Assembly (NCBI RefSeq): GCF_900114475.1
Contig: NZ_FOTE01000001.1
Span: 437,306 to 501,305 of the forward strand
From: Paenibacillus sp. 1_12
GTDB lineage: Bacteria; Bacillota; Bacilli; Paenibacillales; NBRC-103111
Reading direction: 5' to 3'
Length of the DNA stretch: 64,000 nucleotides
In this document: positions 1 to 9,185 of the stretch, in pieces
How the letters are laid out: the number at the start of each line of letters is the position of its first letter
Numbering within the stretch: the first letter of the stretch is position 1
The notes under the pieces: generated by a model
What the model saw: the letters and a program-made list of their open reading frames with translations, nothing else
Told to the model about the DNA's origin: nothing
Databases searched by the model: none
Translations under genes and position numbers: made by a program

Positions 1-428
1 ATGAATTGAATCGGAGTCACCAATGCCAGCTGAAACCACGGTAGAAGCAGCAGCTCTGGAACCCAGATGGAAGCAAACAGCTCATGATGAGCGGCCATTG
101 CCCATAGAAAAGGAAGCGTAAGCAGCAGTGACATTGCAAACATCATCCCACTACTGATCCCGCTCCTACGATCAGCAGCTCCTGTGTTCCCGTCTAAACT
201 ACGTTCACGGGCTGTGAACCCCAACTGCTCAATTCTCGTTTCAATTCGATCTACGCTGATTCGATCAGGGACGATAACTACAGATGCGCGATTCAGAGCA
301 ACATTCACATGAATTTGTTCGATTCCATCCATTTTGGCCACTACTTTTTCAATCCTTGCTCCGCAAGCTGCGCAGGTCATTCCGGCAACATCCAGCGTCA
401 CATGCTGAAGATCATTGCGCTTGCCCAT
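1..428 (-). CDS. copA: Copper-type P1B ATPase, N-terminal part (runs off window)
   Basis: First about 142 residues of a heavy-metal-translocating P-type ATPase, which exports monovalent copper (or a similar metal) across the membrane using ATP. Visible: an N-terminal heavy-metal-associated domain with GMTCAACGARIEK (metal-binding CxxC at about residues 19-22), a linker, then a first hydrophobic segment (MMFAMSLLLTLPFLWAMA). The phosphorylation and ATP-binding domains lie beyond base 1. The start is ATG at 428, preceded by AAAGGGG at good spacing. A terminator (511-577) separates it from the upstream exporter gene. No copper chaperone or CsoR gene is in view, so copper specificity is a family inference from the CxxC domain. 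Confidence 0.88.
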   Translation of the reverse strand, partial: MGKRNDLQHVTLDVAGMTCAACGARIEKVVAKMDGIEQIHVNVALNRASVVIVPDRISVDRIETRIEQLGFTARERSLDGNTGAADRRSGISSGMMFAMSLLLTLPFLWAMAAHHELFASIWVPELLLLPWFQLALVTPIQF

Positions 429-510
429 GGCTTCACCCCTTTCTCGACGAGATCCATGCCCGTACCGTTTCAATATATGGACTGGCCGCGTGGATCATGC
501 CATGGGAATA

Positions 511-577
511 ACAAAAAATCCTTACCCGGAATCGAACAGGCAGTGACCTGCCCTGCCATTGCCGGGTAAGGATTTAC
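511..577 (-). terminator. Rho-independent terminator of the TetR/MFS operon
   Basis: Perfect 14-bp arms AAATCCTTACCCGG (516-529) and CCGGGTAAGGATTT (562-575). Read on the minus strand they are followed by a T-run (complement of 511-518). It lies 25 bases beyond the stop of the MFS gene and before copA. Confidence 0.88.
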
Positions 578-601
578 AAATAATCACAGAAAAGATTCGT
601 C

Positions 602-1819
602 TTACGACTTCTGCAAATCAACCGGAGTATCCGCATGCGTGATCTTACGTCCCCAAACGGAGGACAAGAAGAAGCTGATCACCAGTACAATCGCTCCGAA
701 TGCATAAGGCAGATTTAAATGAATCTCGTACAAGGTACCAGCCACAGCAGGTCCGAAGATGTTGCCCAAGCTCATGTATGCATTGTTCATTCCTGCTACA
801 TAACCCTGTTCCTCACCTGCCATTTTGGATAACAATGTATTGATTGCGGGACGCATAATGGAAGTTAAAGTGAAGAACAACATCGTCACGATGAGTACAA
901 ACCAGAAGTTTCCTGATAACAGCATGAGCACGAGACAGACCGCAGACAGCACAAACGTAATATTAATTAACATTTTCTCGCCGAACAGCTGTATCAATTT
1001 ACCGATCAGCAGAGCTTGAACCAAAGCTCCGATTAAAGCGCCTATTGTAATCAGAATCGCTATATCCCTCACTGTGTAGCCATACTTGGCATCAACGAAT
1101 AAAGGAAAAATGGCTTCAAAATTGGCCAAACCAAACGTCAACGCAAAAATTAACAGCAGCAATATAAAGTAAGGTGCTTTGAAAGAAAGAGCAAACTGCT
1201 TGAAAACACTTTCTCGCTTCACCTTCACCTGACGTGCAGCTAATTGCTTCTCTTTGGACAGTGCCTCCGGCAAGAACACCATGGAACCAATCAAGGCCAA
1301 GGCAGCAACACCGGCTGATACATAGAAGGGCGCTCTAATCCCAAATTCGGCCAGAAAGCCTCCAATACCAGGACCGATAACAAAGCCGAGCGACATCGCT
1401 GCCCCGAGAAGACCAAGACCCTTACCTCTCTTCTCTACGCTCGTTACATCCGCAATATATGCCATCATAGACGGAATCATTGCTGCTGCTCCGATACCAC
1501 CGATAAGTCTGGACAAGTACAGCAGCCATATTTGATCAGCCATAGCAAATACCAGATTCGATATTGTAAACAATCCCATACCGGATACGATCATAATCTT
1601 ACGTCCGTATTTATCCGACCATTCTCCAGCAATTGGGGAAAATATAAATTGAGTCAATCCGAAGGCCGCGATCATATACCCGGCAGCTTGCCCGCCCGCA
1701 TTAAATGCCTTTAAGTATTCGGGTAGTACAGGAATAATGAGTCCGATCCCCAGCATCGCGATAAAAATATTGATCATTAAAAAAACAAGCGGCATGGTTT
1801 TATTTTCGATTGCATTCAT
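602..1819 (-). CDS. MFS drug:H+ antiporter (12 TM, DHA1 type)
   Basis: Membrane proton antiporter that extrudes toxic compounds (Bmr/NorA/TetA-like); the substrate is not readable from sequence. 405 residues with about 12 hydrophobic segments. MFS motif A is present as GEWSDKYGRK (about residues 65-74), and the antiporter motif C as GFVIGPGIGG (about 145-154). The ATG overlaps the TGA of the upstream TetR gene by four bases (ATGA), with AGGGAG as ribosome binding site inside that gene, so the two are translationally coupled. The arrangement implies repression by the TetR protein and induction by a pump substrate. Confidence 0.9.
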   Translation of the reverse strand: MNAIENKTMPLVFLMINIFIAMLGIGLIIPVLPEYLKAFNAGGQAAGYMIAAFGLTQFIFSPIAGEWSDKYGRKIMIVSGMGLFTISNLVFAMADQIWLLYLSRLIGGIGAAAMIPSMMAYIADVTSVEKRGKGLGLLGAAMSLGFVIGPGIGGFLAEFGIRAPFYVSAGVAALALIGSMVFLPEALSKEKQLAARQVKVKRESVFKQFALSFKAPYFILLLLIFALTFGLANFEAIFPLFVDAKYGYTVRDIAILITIGALIGALVQALLIGKLIQLFGEKMLINITFVLSAVCLVLMLLSGNFWFVLIVTMLFFTLTSIMRPAINTLLSKMAGEEQGYVAGMNNAYMSLGNIFGPAVAGTLYEIHLNLPYAFGAIVLVISFFLSSVWGRKITHADTPVDLQKS

Positions 1820-2424
1820 GGTGAAATCTCCCTATCTTTTTTTCTAGTCTCAGGGCATAAGCCCGGTTGCATAAATTTCTTGAATATTTGTAAGATCTCC
1901 TCACTGCTAAGCGGAGCATGATTCTCTCCCCACTTATACAACAAAGCCGTATACAGCTCAGTAATTAGAAATGCAGTAAATTCCACATCACACTGCTCAA
2001 TCGAGCCATTGTCCATCAGGTTATGAATGAGCTCTTGCAGCTGGTCAAAAGCAGTGCTCTCAATCCGTATGAGACCTTCCTTCACTTCAAAAGTTTGAAA
2101 GGCTTCGGCCTCCTGCTTCAGCTTGCAAAACAATGGATGCTGCTTTTGATAATTAACCACGTTACATATATAATGGTGCAGCGATTCAACATTCGTCCCA
2201 TACGTATGCTGTGATTCCTCAGCAAACCGTGCAAACTGCTTGAGCTCATCATCAACAATACAGGTGAACACCTCTTCTTTGGTTTTGAATGAAAGATAAA
2301 AGGTGCCCTTTCCCATGTTAGCGTATTTCGCAATATGATCGAGCGTTGTAGCCTTATAGCCAAAGCTTTGGAAAGCCTCACGGGCGGCTCTAATAATTTG
2401 CTCACGTCTTCCGCTTCTATCCAT
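1816..2424 (-). CDS. TetR/AcrR family transcriptional regulator
   Basis: 202-residue repressor. The N-terminal helix-turn-helix lies at about residues 8-55 (REQIIRAAREAFQSFGYKAT, then GKGTFYLSFKTKEEVF, typical of the family). The rest is a helical ligand-binding domain with no recognisable ligand. ATG start with AAAGGAT upstream. It heads a two-gene operon with the MFS pump and shares a four-base overlap with it. A good promoter with a small dyad just after the -10 box lies at 2484-2523, as expected for autoregulation. Confidence 0.9.
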   Translation of the reverse strand: MDRSGRREQIIRAAREAFQSFGYKATTLDHIAKYANMGKGTFYLSFKTKEEVFTCIVDDELKQFARFAEESQHTYGTNVESLHHYICNVVNYQKQHPLFCKLKQEAEAFQTFEVKEGLIRIESTAFDQLQELIHNLMDNGSIEQCDVEFTAFLITELYTALLYKWGENHAPLSSEEILQIFKKFMQPGLCPETRKKDREISP

Positions 2425-2483
2425 ACTTCTATCCTTTCTGATTCACACAAGGCGATCTGAATAATTGACCACATCGTTTTTTT

Positions 2484-2523
2484 GGTCACGACCTATTGTA
2501 ACCAAACTCAGGCCTACTTGCAA
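2484..2523 (-). promoter_or_regulatory. Promoter and candidate operator of the TetR/MFS operon
   Basis: On the minus strand: -35 TTGCAA (2518-2523), 17-base spacer, -10 TACAAT (2495-2500). The dyad GGTC-AC-GACC (2484-2493) follows directly and could be part of a TetR operator. The promoter match is seen in sequence; the operator role is inferred. Confidence 0.55.
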
Positions 2524-2545
2524 ACTTATATAGAAACTTCTAAAA

Positions 2546-2577
2546 AGCAAAAAAAGAGGCAGCCGTAGCTGCACTCC
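2546..2577 (-). terminator. Terminator of the HD-GYP gene
   Basis: Stem GCAGC/GCTGC (2559-2563 with 2568-2572), extended by GAG/CTC. It is followed on the minus strand by a T-run (complement of A-rich 2549-2555). It lies just beyond the stop at 2594. Confidence 0.75.
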
Positions 2578-2593
2578 TGAATATCTGCTTATT

Positions 2594-3661
2594 TTATGAC
2601 TTCTGTAGTGAAGGCAGAAGTCTCATTGATTCGGACTCCTCTTCTGCCGGTATCAGTCCATCCTCCATCAGTACCCTGATGAATGCTTTGGCTACAACAG
2701 GATCAAACTGTGTGCCGCTATGTCTACGGAGCTCCTCGGCTGCAGTTTCCATAGATAGCTTTTGGCGATAGGAACGATTGGTCGTCATTGCATCAAACGC
2801 GTCGCAGGCTGCCAAAATCCTTGCCCCAAACGGAATTTGATCACCCTTTAAACCATGCGGGTAACCATGTCCATCCATCCGCTCATGATGATGCCGTACC
2901 ATATCTGTTGCACCCATATCCTGTAATTTTTTGATATCCTTAATAATTTGATAGCCATCCTCGGCATGTTTCTTCATCACATCGTACTCTTCTTCTGTCA
3001 AACGGCTTTCTTTTTGCAAAATAGACTCGGGCGTTCCAATTTTACCTATATCATGAATGAGTCCTGCCAGATGAACAGCTTGTATTTCCTGAGTGGATAA
3101 GCCCAGCTCGGCCGCAATTCTCTTGGCATAATTGGCGACATTGTTGGAATGAAAGGCTGTATAGGGATCACGAGCATCAATGCTTTTGGAAAATGACAAA
3201 ATGGTATTCATAAACAGCTCTTCAAATTCCACTTTTTGCAAATAATTACGCTGGGATACTACCGTTACCCGACGGATGAGCATCGAGATCAGCAGCAGTG
3301 CGGCAGCACCGATTACCGGAATCCAGCCCACCTCGCTAAAATACAGCCAAATTCCCATGACAGCAGCTGCGAAAGTGGATACGAGAAATACATTGGCTAC
3401 ATACAAAGCAACAATGACCACAGGAACTGCATACAAGCCTAACAACAACGGAGAAGAGTGAAACATATGCAGCCAAATAGCAGCTCCTATAGAAAGCACC
3501 ATCAATATCCAAAGTGAGACTGTCGTCTTTTTCCCAAGAGATACAGGACAAAAATGATCATTACCACTTAAGAACAGCTCACGGACGTCGGTATCTGCCC
3601 CATGCCCCTGGAGTCCCAGACTGTTCCTCGACAGCTTGTGCAGATCCATTTCATTTTTCAA
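2594..3661 (-). CDS. Membrane HD-GYP protein, probable c-di-GMP phosphodiesterase
   Basis: 355 residues. About four hydrophobic segments occupy residues 45-130, followed by an HD-GYP domain. The domain keeps the catalytic HD (HDIGKIG), the HHxxxDGxGYP region (HHHERMDGHGYPHGL) and the usual continuation ARILAACDAFDAMT, so it is probably an active phosphodiesterase acting on cyclic di-GMP at the membrane. The start is TTG at 3661, supported by AGGAGG eight bases upstream; no better start exists. It is monocistronic with its own terminator. The window also encodes a diguanylate cyclase (35348-36160), but the two are not linked. Confidence 0.88.
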   Translation of the reverse strand: MKNEMDLHKLSRNSLGLQGHGADTDVRELFLSGNDHFCPVSLGKKTTVSLWILMVLSIGAAIWLHMFHSSPLLLGLYAVPVVIVALYVANVFLVSTFAAAVMGIWLYFSEVGWIPVIGAAALLLISMLIRRVTVVSQRNYLQKVEFEELFMNTILSFSKSIDARDPYTAFHSNNVANYAKRIAAELGLSTQEIQAVHLAGLIHDIGKIGTPESILQKESRLTEEEYDVMKKHAEDGYQIIKDIKKLQDMGATDMVRHHHERMDGHGYPHGLKGDQIPFGARILAACDAFDAMTTNRSYRQKLSMETAAEELRRHSGTQFDPVVAKAFIRVLMEDGLIPAEEESESMRLLPSLQKS

Positions 3662-3807
3662 TAAGCTCGCCTCCTATCATTCCAATTACCCACACTATGT
3701 AGGAACATTGACCTATGTGAGTATTACCGTACACCTCATCCTTATACCTTGTCAATGCTCAATATTGTGAATAGTTAGCACTGAATGATAGGGCACTGTA
3801 TAACCAT

Positions 3808-3852
3808 AAAAAAGCTTCCAGCACCAGCAAAGTGGATTCGGAAGCTTTTCTC
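3808..3852 (-). terminator. Terminator of the MarR gene at 3896-4333
   Basis: Perfect arms AAAAGCTTCC (3810-3819) and GGAAGCTTTT (3840-3849). Read on the minus strand it ends in a T-run, about 45 bases past the MarR stop. The A/T ends could make it work in both directions. Confidence 0.78.
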
Positions 3853-3895
3853 TAGAGACCTTCTTAGGCGACAAACCATTCGTATTACAATCCGG

Positions 3896-4333
3896 CTAAA
3901 ACTTGTACGAGCCCTTTTTCTCCAATTGTGAATTCAGCAAGTCCAGAGAAGTCGAAATTTTATCCAGCTCGTCTGCTTCAAGATCGCTGAGCACAGTATG
4001 AAAAAATTGCTCATGATAAAATTCAACCTTGTTACGAATTTCATCCATTTTATCGGTCCTTTGAATCCAAATGACTCTGCGATCTGTCTTGTCCCGTACT
4101 CTTTGAATCCATTCATCTCGTTCCAAACGGTCAATGATACCGGAAACCGTGCTGTAGGAAAGCTGAACCGCTTCTGTGATTTGCCCAATGGTCTTCGGTT
4201 CTTTATAAATTTGACCGATAATTATACCCTGTGGCTTGGTCAGATTGAGCTCTTTCATAAAATTTTCAAGAGTTGCATTATATAAACGGGTCAGCGTATG
4301 AATAGATTTGGAAATATGAATAGCTTGATTCAT
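3896..4333 (-). CDS. MarR family transcriptional regulator
   Basis: 145-residue winged-helix regulator. The DNA-binding core lies at about residues 40-85 (TIGQITEAVQLSYSTVSGII, then DRLERDEWIQRVRDKTDRRV with the typical wing). I chose the ATG at 4333, preceded by GGGGG at eight bases. A TTG at 4375 would add 14 residues but has no ribosome binding site. The gene stands between the HD-GYP gene and the secreted-protein gene that ends the efflux operon; its targets are unknown. An imperfect dyad lies upstream. Confidence 0.87.
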   Translation of the reverse strand: MNQAIHISKSIHTLTRLYNATLENFMKELNLTKPQGIIIGQIYKEPKTIGQITEAVQLSYSTVSGIIDRLERDEWIQRVRDKTDRRVIWIQRTDKMDEIRNKVEFYHEQFFHTVLSDLEADELDKISTSLDLLNSQLEKKGSYKF

Positions 4334-4370
4334 AGACAAAGCCCCCATTCTGGCATCAAAGTAAATATTG

Positions 4371-4395
4371 TTCAAACTATATCATATTATTCGAA
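4371..4395. promoter_or_regulatory. Candidate MarR operator
   Basis: Imperfect dyad running from TTCAAACTATAT to ATATTATTCGAA, with 9 of 13 symmetric positions. It sits 38-62 bases before the MarR start, in the short gap after the secreted-protein gene. A self-regulatory role is inferred from position only. Confidence 0.35.
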
Positions 4396-4424
4396 TGTCG
4401 CCAAGAAGAGGGCCTGCTACTTTT

Positions 4425-6158
4425 TTATTGAGTCAAAGAAGACAACAAACGTTTCGCTTCGCCCGATGGCGTCGTTACCGTTTCATAGAATTTCACTTTA
4501 AGCGGTGCTTCCATCTGATCTGAACTTACATTATCAAAGTAAAGAATCTGATTACCGTTCATGATACGGTCCGGACCACTAAGCAATAAGGATTTGTAGG
4601 CGATGCGTTCACCAGCTGGATTCTCCAGCTCAATCAGCAGCTTGGGATTGCTCGCTTCCGTTACGACATTGTCCGTGGTGTTAATATCCATGACCGTTTT
4701 GAGTTTGTACGTATAATTATATGCTTTAGTAGAAGCATTCTGCGAAATAACCATCGATAAAGCCCATGAGTTCAATTTCAAATGATAAGGGTATAAATCC
4801 ATTTCCGTATCGTTAGGCGCTGCTTTCTGCACACCTATATTCAATTGTCCAATCGTAGCCTTAAATCCAGAATCCCCTTGCGGTTCCTGCAGATTGAAGA
4901 CAAACCGGTCTGATTCCTCGGTAGTCGGCATCGTGAAAGCATATGCTACTGACACTCCCATACCTGGCAGCACTTCTTTTAATGTGCTTGGTACCGGGTT
5001 TCCGGTGTAGGCTGTACCTGAACTATTCACAAGCTCGGTTCCGAGCGAAGGAATCGGCATCGGACTATCGCTGTAATTCGTGTATTTCAGATTGGCTACA
5101 ACTGTTTTAAAGTTTTGACCCTCATTCTCAAACCAATCTGCATGGACCAATGAAACGGTCACCTTGGGATTCACAGCCTGACTGACGGCATCAATCGCAA
5201 TCGGTGAGCCCATTTGATAATCAGGCAAGTTAACTGCATTCACATTATTCTCAGTAGGCAAATGGAATCCAATACGTCCGGTGTAATACGACTGAGGCGT
5301 CGTTTGACCCTGCTTCAGAAAGCTTTCAGGCGTTAACACATAGAAAGCCTCAGGCTTAATACCGGCATCTGTCGGAATCGTGTAATACAGATATTGGCTT
5401 TCGCCAGGATTCACGCTTATCGGTTTTTGCTCGACGCGTTGACCAACAAACGATTGTCCACTCGCTTTGCCGCTCAAAGTAAAATCAGGAACCGTTTCTG
5501 TGAAGCCTCCTGAATTATTTACTTTTAACTGGACGACATAGGTCGGCTTTTGCCCTGTATATTGCGTCGATAGGCTTACAGCAGAATAAGTAAGTGACGA
5601 GGTTATGTCTGGTAAAGTAAAAGACTGTCCCCAGTTCAGTAACGAAGCATCATTAATAACAGCATCGCTACCTTTCCAGACCAAGGATCCGATACCCGCG
5701 TCGGCAAGCACGGTCTCTTGTTTAGGGTATACATTCATATTCACATCTACCCACAATAAATCCGTTAGAGACAGCTCGTTCTTAGCGTCGATCTCTGTCA
5801 TATAACTAAGCTCGACGTTGCTTTGCGGCGAAATCGATTTGACATTGGCTGCACTTGGCTGAAGCGTATAGGATGTACCGTCCGCAGCTTTGGCCCGCAG
5901 TTCGAAATCGGGAATACGTACGATAGCGCCCGAACGATTAGACAGCTTAATAACGGAGCCGATTCTCCAGCCGCCAGCGGTTTTTTCCAAGAGCACATTC
6001 TTCACCTGAGCTTGCGTCATATCGGTAATGGCATATGCTGGCGAATCGATCACTGTTGGCGCAGGTACTGCTGCGTCTGCGAAAGCAGGCGAGACAGCGA
6101 GCACGACCGACGAGGCAATCATCACCGTAGAAACGGCTTGTTTCCAAATTAATTTCAT
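4425..6158 (-). CDS. Secreted protein of unknown function, last gene of efflux operon
   Basis: 577 residues with a clear Sec signal peptide (MKLIWKQAV, hydrophobic core, cleavage probably after SPAFA at about residue 28). The mature part is soluble and threonine/serine-rich. It seems to contain repeated beta-rich modules, with phrases such as KLSNRSGAIVRIPDF and KVNNSGGFTETVPDF recurring, suggesting two or three Ig-like copies; I do not recognise a named family. ATG at 6158, with GGGAGGA at good spacing; an in-frame TTG five codons earlier overlaps the ribosome binding site. It follows the EmrB-type exporter by about 60 bases and is probably co-transcribed, suggesting an extracytoplasmic role linked to the pump. 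Confidence 0.8.
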   Translation of the reverse strand: MKLIWKQAVSTVMIASSVVLAVSPAFADAAVPAPTVIDSPAYAITDMTQAQVKNVLLEKTAGGWRIGSVIKLSNRSGAIVRIPDFELRAKAADGTSYTLQPSAANVKSISPQSNVELSYMTEIDAKNELSLTDLLWVDVNMNVYPKQETVLADAGIGSLVWKGSDAVINDASLLNWGQSFTLPDITSSLTYSAVSLSTQYTGQKPTYVVQLKVNNSGGFTETVPDFTLSGKASGQSFVGQRVEQKPISVNPGESQYLYYTIPTDAGIKPEAFYVLTPESFLKQGQTTPQSYYTGRIGFHLPTENNVNAVNLPDYQMGSPIAIDAVSQAVNPKVTVSLVHADWFENEGQNFKTVVANLKYTNYSDSPMPIPSLGTELVNSSGTAYTGNPVPSTLKEVLPGMGVSVAYAFTMPTTEESDRFVFNLQEPQGDSGFKATIGQLNIGVQKAAPNDTEMDLYPYHLKLNSWALSMVISQNASTKAYNYTYKLKTVMDINTTDNVVTEASNPKLLIELENPAGERIAYKSLLLSGPDRIMNGNQILYFDNVSSDQMEAPLKVKFYETVTTPSGEAKRLLSSLTQ

Positions 6159-6221
6159 TGTAAATCCTCCCAAAATCTAATTTATGCAAGTGTTCAATAT
6201 GTCGACTTTTCAAACAGCCTT

Positions 6222-7832
6222 TTAAGCTTTCAATACGCCATCCTTGGCCAAATTGGGTGCAGCAGTCGGCTTGGGCTCAGGTGCAGGAGCTGCTTTTTTC
6301 TTAGCTCTTAGAAAGAAGACGACCGGTATGCACAAGAATGCAGGAATCGCGGATATATAGAAAGTGTCGGCTATACCTCGAATCAAGGCTTCTTTCTGCA
6401 TCATCCCTGCAAGGTTCATCGCTGCAACCCCACTCGCAGTAGTCGTATCTACACCCCATTGGTAAATAGCACCTGTCATTGCTGAGAGCACATTGCTCGC
6501 AGCCAACGAATCGACTGGGACGCTTTCGGAAATATGCTGGTAGTGAATGAGTTGACGATTGCTCATGATGGAAGTAAACAATGCAATTCCCATCGAACCA
6601 GCAACCTGCCGTACTACATTGGATAAAGGGGACGCATTCCCAACTTTATCGTTTGGAATGGACATCATACCCGCAGTCGTTAATGGCATCATAACAAGAC
6701 CAATACCAATAGCACGAATCGTCAAAATCACATTAAGCCAATGGTTAGGCGTATCAGCCGTCAGCATGTGAAGCTCCATCGTGGTAAAACCAAGCGTTGC
6801 CAGCCCGATGATTCCGACGGGGATAATGCCGAACTTTTCTGTAAGTTTACCGCTGATCGGCATCATAAAGGCCATCGCAATGGACTGAGGCATCATAAGA
6901 AGCCCTGTCTCCATCGCACTCATGGATTGTATATTTTGCAAGTAAAGCGGAGTAAGAAAGGTTCCCCCCAGCATTCCCATCATAACGAGACTACCGGCAA
7001 TGGTACTCATCGTAAATTGCGGATTTTTAAATATTTTCAGATCCAATAATGGATTTTTACTGCCAAGCTCTACCCAAATCAATAGCATTAGACTGAAAAA
7101 AGAGACGAATAGCAAACTAACAATAAATAGCGATGTCCAGCCTTCCGACTGCCCTTTGGATAAAGCGAGCAGCAGGGTACCAAAAAATAGAATAGAAAGT
7201 ACAGCGCCAGCCAAATCAAATTTCACATCTAATTTTCTTATTGAATCCTTAAGCAAAATTTTGCCCATAATAAAGGCGAATAGGCCGATTGGAATATTAA
7301 CAAAGAACAACCAACGCCAGCTGTAATATTGAATCATATAACCACCGACAGTCGGTCCAAGCGCGGGCGCTACCATTGCAGCAACGCCCCATAATCCGAT
7401 GGCTGTTCCCACCTTTTCACGTGGAAATGTCGTGTAGATAATCGACATGCCGACCGGCATAATAAAGCCTCCGGCAAGTCCTTGAATAATCCGAAACATG
7501 ATCAGAGTGGAGTCACTCCAAGCAATTCCACACAAGACGGAGCCAATGGTAAATCCAAGCACCGAGTAAATAAATACATTTTTGTTGCCGAACCTTGCTC
7601 CCAGAAACCCGCTCATGGGAATAACTACAGCTGATGCCAGCATATAGCCGGTAATAACCCATTGAACTGTAGGAACGTCAGAACCAAACACGGCAACGAA
7701 TTTCAGCAGTGCCACATTCATCAGGCTGCTGTTCAGAACGGACACGAAGGTACCCATCACAATGGCGAAGAGGCCAAGCCACATGCTGCCGTTTTTCTCG
7801 GACTCAGATGGTAATGTCGAAGCGTCTGCCAT
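6222..7832 (-). CDS. EmrB/QacA-type 14-TM MFS exporter (DHA2)
   Basis: 536 residues with about 14 hydrophobic segments. Family marks are motif A (GFLGARFGNKNVF, about residues 75-87) and the antiporter motif C region (GVAAMVAPALGPTVGG). Known relatives expel hydrophobic drugs by proton antiport. It lies 13 bases after a lipoprotein HlyD/MFP gene, preceded by a second, shorter HlyD-like gene. This EmrAB-like layout is unusual in a Gram-positive cell, where the adaptors would face the wall. The start is ATG with AGGTGG. The cargo is unknown and could be a lipid or cell-wall compound as well as a drug. Confidence 0.9.
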   Translation of the reverse strand: MADASTLPSESEKNGSMWLGLFAIVMGTFVSVLNSSLMNVALLKFVAVFGSDVPTVQWVITGYMLASAVVIPMSGFLGARFGNKNVFIYSVLGFTIGSVLCGIAWSDSTLIMFRIIQGLAGGFIMPVGMSIIYTTFPREKVGTAIGLWGVAAMVAPALGPTVGGYMIQYYSWRWLFFVNIPIGLFAFIMGKILLKDSIRKLDVKFDLAGAVLSILFFGTLLLALSKGQSEGWTSLFIVSLLFVSFFSLMLLIWVELGSKNPLLDLKIFKNPQFTMSTIAGSLVMMGMLGGTFLTPLYLQNIQSMSAMETGLLMMPQSIAMAFMMPISGKLTEKFGIIPVGIIGLATLGFTTMELHMLTADTPNHWLNVILTIRAIGIGLVMMPLTTAGMMSIPNDKVGNASPLSNVVRQVAGSMGIALFTSIMSNRQLIHYQHISESVPVDSLAASNVLSAMTGAIYQWGVDTTTASGVAAMNLAGMMQKEALIRGIADTFYISAIPAFLCIPVVFFLRAKKKAAPAPEPKPTAAPNLAKDGVLKA

Positions 7833-7845
7833 AATTCTGCACCAC

Positions 7846-9168
7846 CTATTCCACTTTCAATTTAGCGCCATCAACGATGCTGTCGTTAGGGCTCACAGCG
7901 ATTTGCTGCTGGGCTTGCAGATTAGCATTCGCTTCTATATAGACCCAATCCTGATTTTTTTCTGTTGTCTTGACTTCGATCCTGTGAGCTGTACCGTTGT
8001 CTATTCTGATGACATATTCTTTGCCATCCTTCTTGATGATGGATGATTTAGGGGCCTCAAGGCGAGTTTTACCTGCATCCTTCAAATGCACCTCGGCAAC
8101 AGTTCCAGCAAACAGCAGTCCATCCTTGTTGTCTACCGTTACTTTAACCGGGAACGTATTGCTATTGGCGTTCGATACAGGACTCACAAAGGAAATGGTA
8201 CCTGGGAATGTTTTGTTCGGTACATTAGCTGCCTTCACTTCGACTGCTGTGCCTGCTTTAACAGAACCAATCTGCGTATCTGTCACACTGAGCTCTACTT
8301 GAACCTGATTCATATCCACAACGGAGAACAGTGCAACACCCGGCTGTGCCATCTCTCCAGGCTGTATGCTGCGCTTGATAACAATACCATCCGTTGGGGA
8401 AGTAATCGTTGCATTATTAACTGAATTGCTCGCTAACTGGACGACCGCGTTCAAGCGATCCAGATCTGCTTGCAGCGCCTTAATCGTGTTATCCGTAGCT
8501 CCTGCCTGTGTCAGCTCGAGCTTCGCTTTTGCGGCATCTACCTGTGCCGCTGCGGCTTGGCTTGCAGCCTGCGCTTGCTCATAGCCCGTTCTGGCCTTCT
8601 CGTATTCAAGCTTTCCACGATCCACATCCTCTTTTGTTACAGCAGAGGAGCTATCAAATTGGTTGCGAAGTCTGTTGTATGTGTTGGTTGCCAGTTCAAA
8701 ACCTGCTTTTGCTTGCTCAACGGCTGCCGCTGATTGTCCCTGCGCCGCCTCAGCCGCGCGAACAGCACTTTGCGCTGCCTTCAGCTCTTGCGAACGTGCA
8801 CCAGACTGCGTATCCGCCAGCTTCGCATTGGAAGCTACAACTCCGGATTCAGCTTGCTTCAGCTGTTGAACGAGATCATCAGTCTCAAGCTGTACGAGCA
8901 CATCGCCTTTCTTCACTGCAGCTCCTTCATTAACATTGACACTGGATACCTTGCCGGATATTTTGCTGACAATTTTCACTTCTTGATCCGGATTAATTTT
9001 ACCGCTCCAGCCGGTATCTGTAAGCTGACCCAGCTTCATTACTTTTACTGGCGCTTCTGCAGCTGCACCATTTACTTGGCTCGCTGTAGAAGAACCACAA
9101 CCCGACAATGCGCTCACCAGTGCAAGCGACAATACCGCCGGAACCCAAATTTGCTGCCTTGTTTTCAT
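7846..9168 (-). CDS. HlyD/MFP-family adaptor lipoprotein
   Basis: 440 residues. A lipoprotein signal with lipobox LSGC (acylated Cys at about residue 24) anchors it outside the membrane. The first half of the biotinyl-lipoyl fold follows (SGKVSSVNVNEGAAVKKGDV, about 65-85). Next comes a long alanine/glutamine-rich coiled-coil hairpin (about 90-245), then the second lipoyl half (SPTDGIVIKRSIQPGEMAQP) and a beta-barrel domain. It acts as a periplasmic-adaptor-type partner of a transporter, here most likely the EmrB-type pump encoded 13 bases downstream. ATG with AAGGGGAG. The preceding gene is a second adaptor-like protein 17 bases away. Confidence 0.88.
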   Translation of the reverse strand: MKTRQQIWVPAVLSLALVSALSGCGSSTASQVNGAAAEAPVKVMKLGQLTDTGWSGKINPDQEVKIVSKISGKVSSVNVNEGAAVKKGDVLVQLETDDLVQQLKQAESGVVASNAKLADTQSGARSQELKAAQSAVRAAEAAQGQSAAAVEQAKAGFELATNTYNRLRNQFDSSSAVTKEDVDRGKLEYEKARTGYEQAQAASQAAAAQVDAAKAKLELTQAGATDNTIKALQADLDRLNAVVQLASNSVNNATITSPTDGIVIKRSIQPGEMAQPGVALFSVVDMNQVQVELSVTDTQIGSVKAGTAVEVKAANVPNKTFPGTISFVSPVSNANSNTFPVKVTVDNKDGLLFAGTVAEVHLKDAGKTRLEAPKSSIIKKDGKEYVIRIDNGTAHRIEVKTTEKNQDWVYIEANANLQAQQQIAVSPNDSIVDGAKLKVE

Positions 9169-9185
9169 CGTTTTGCTCCCCTTTA

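Noticed and set aside
4334-4375. Longer N-terminus of the MarR protein from TTG 4375
   Set aside because: No ribosome binding site before the TTG, while GGGGG at good spacing precedes the ATG at 4333; the added residues are also not typical of the family.
8508-8933. Plus-strand open frames opposite the HlyD adaptor
   Set aside because: Antisense shadows of the alanine/glutamine-rich coiled coil; no start signals or domains.
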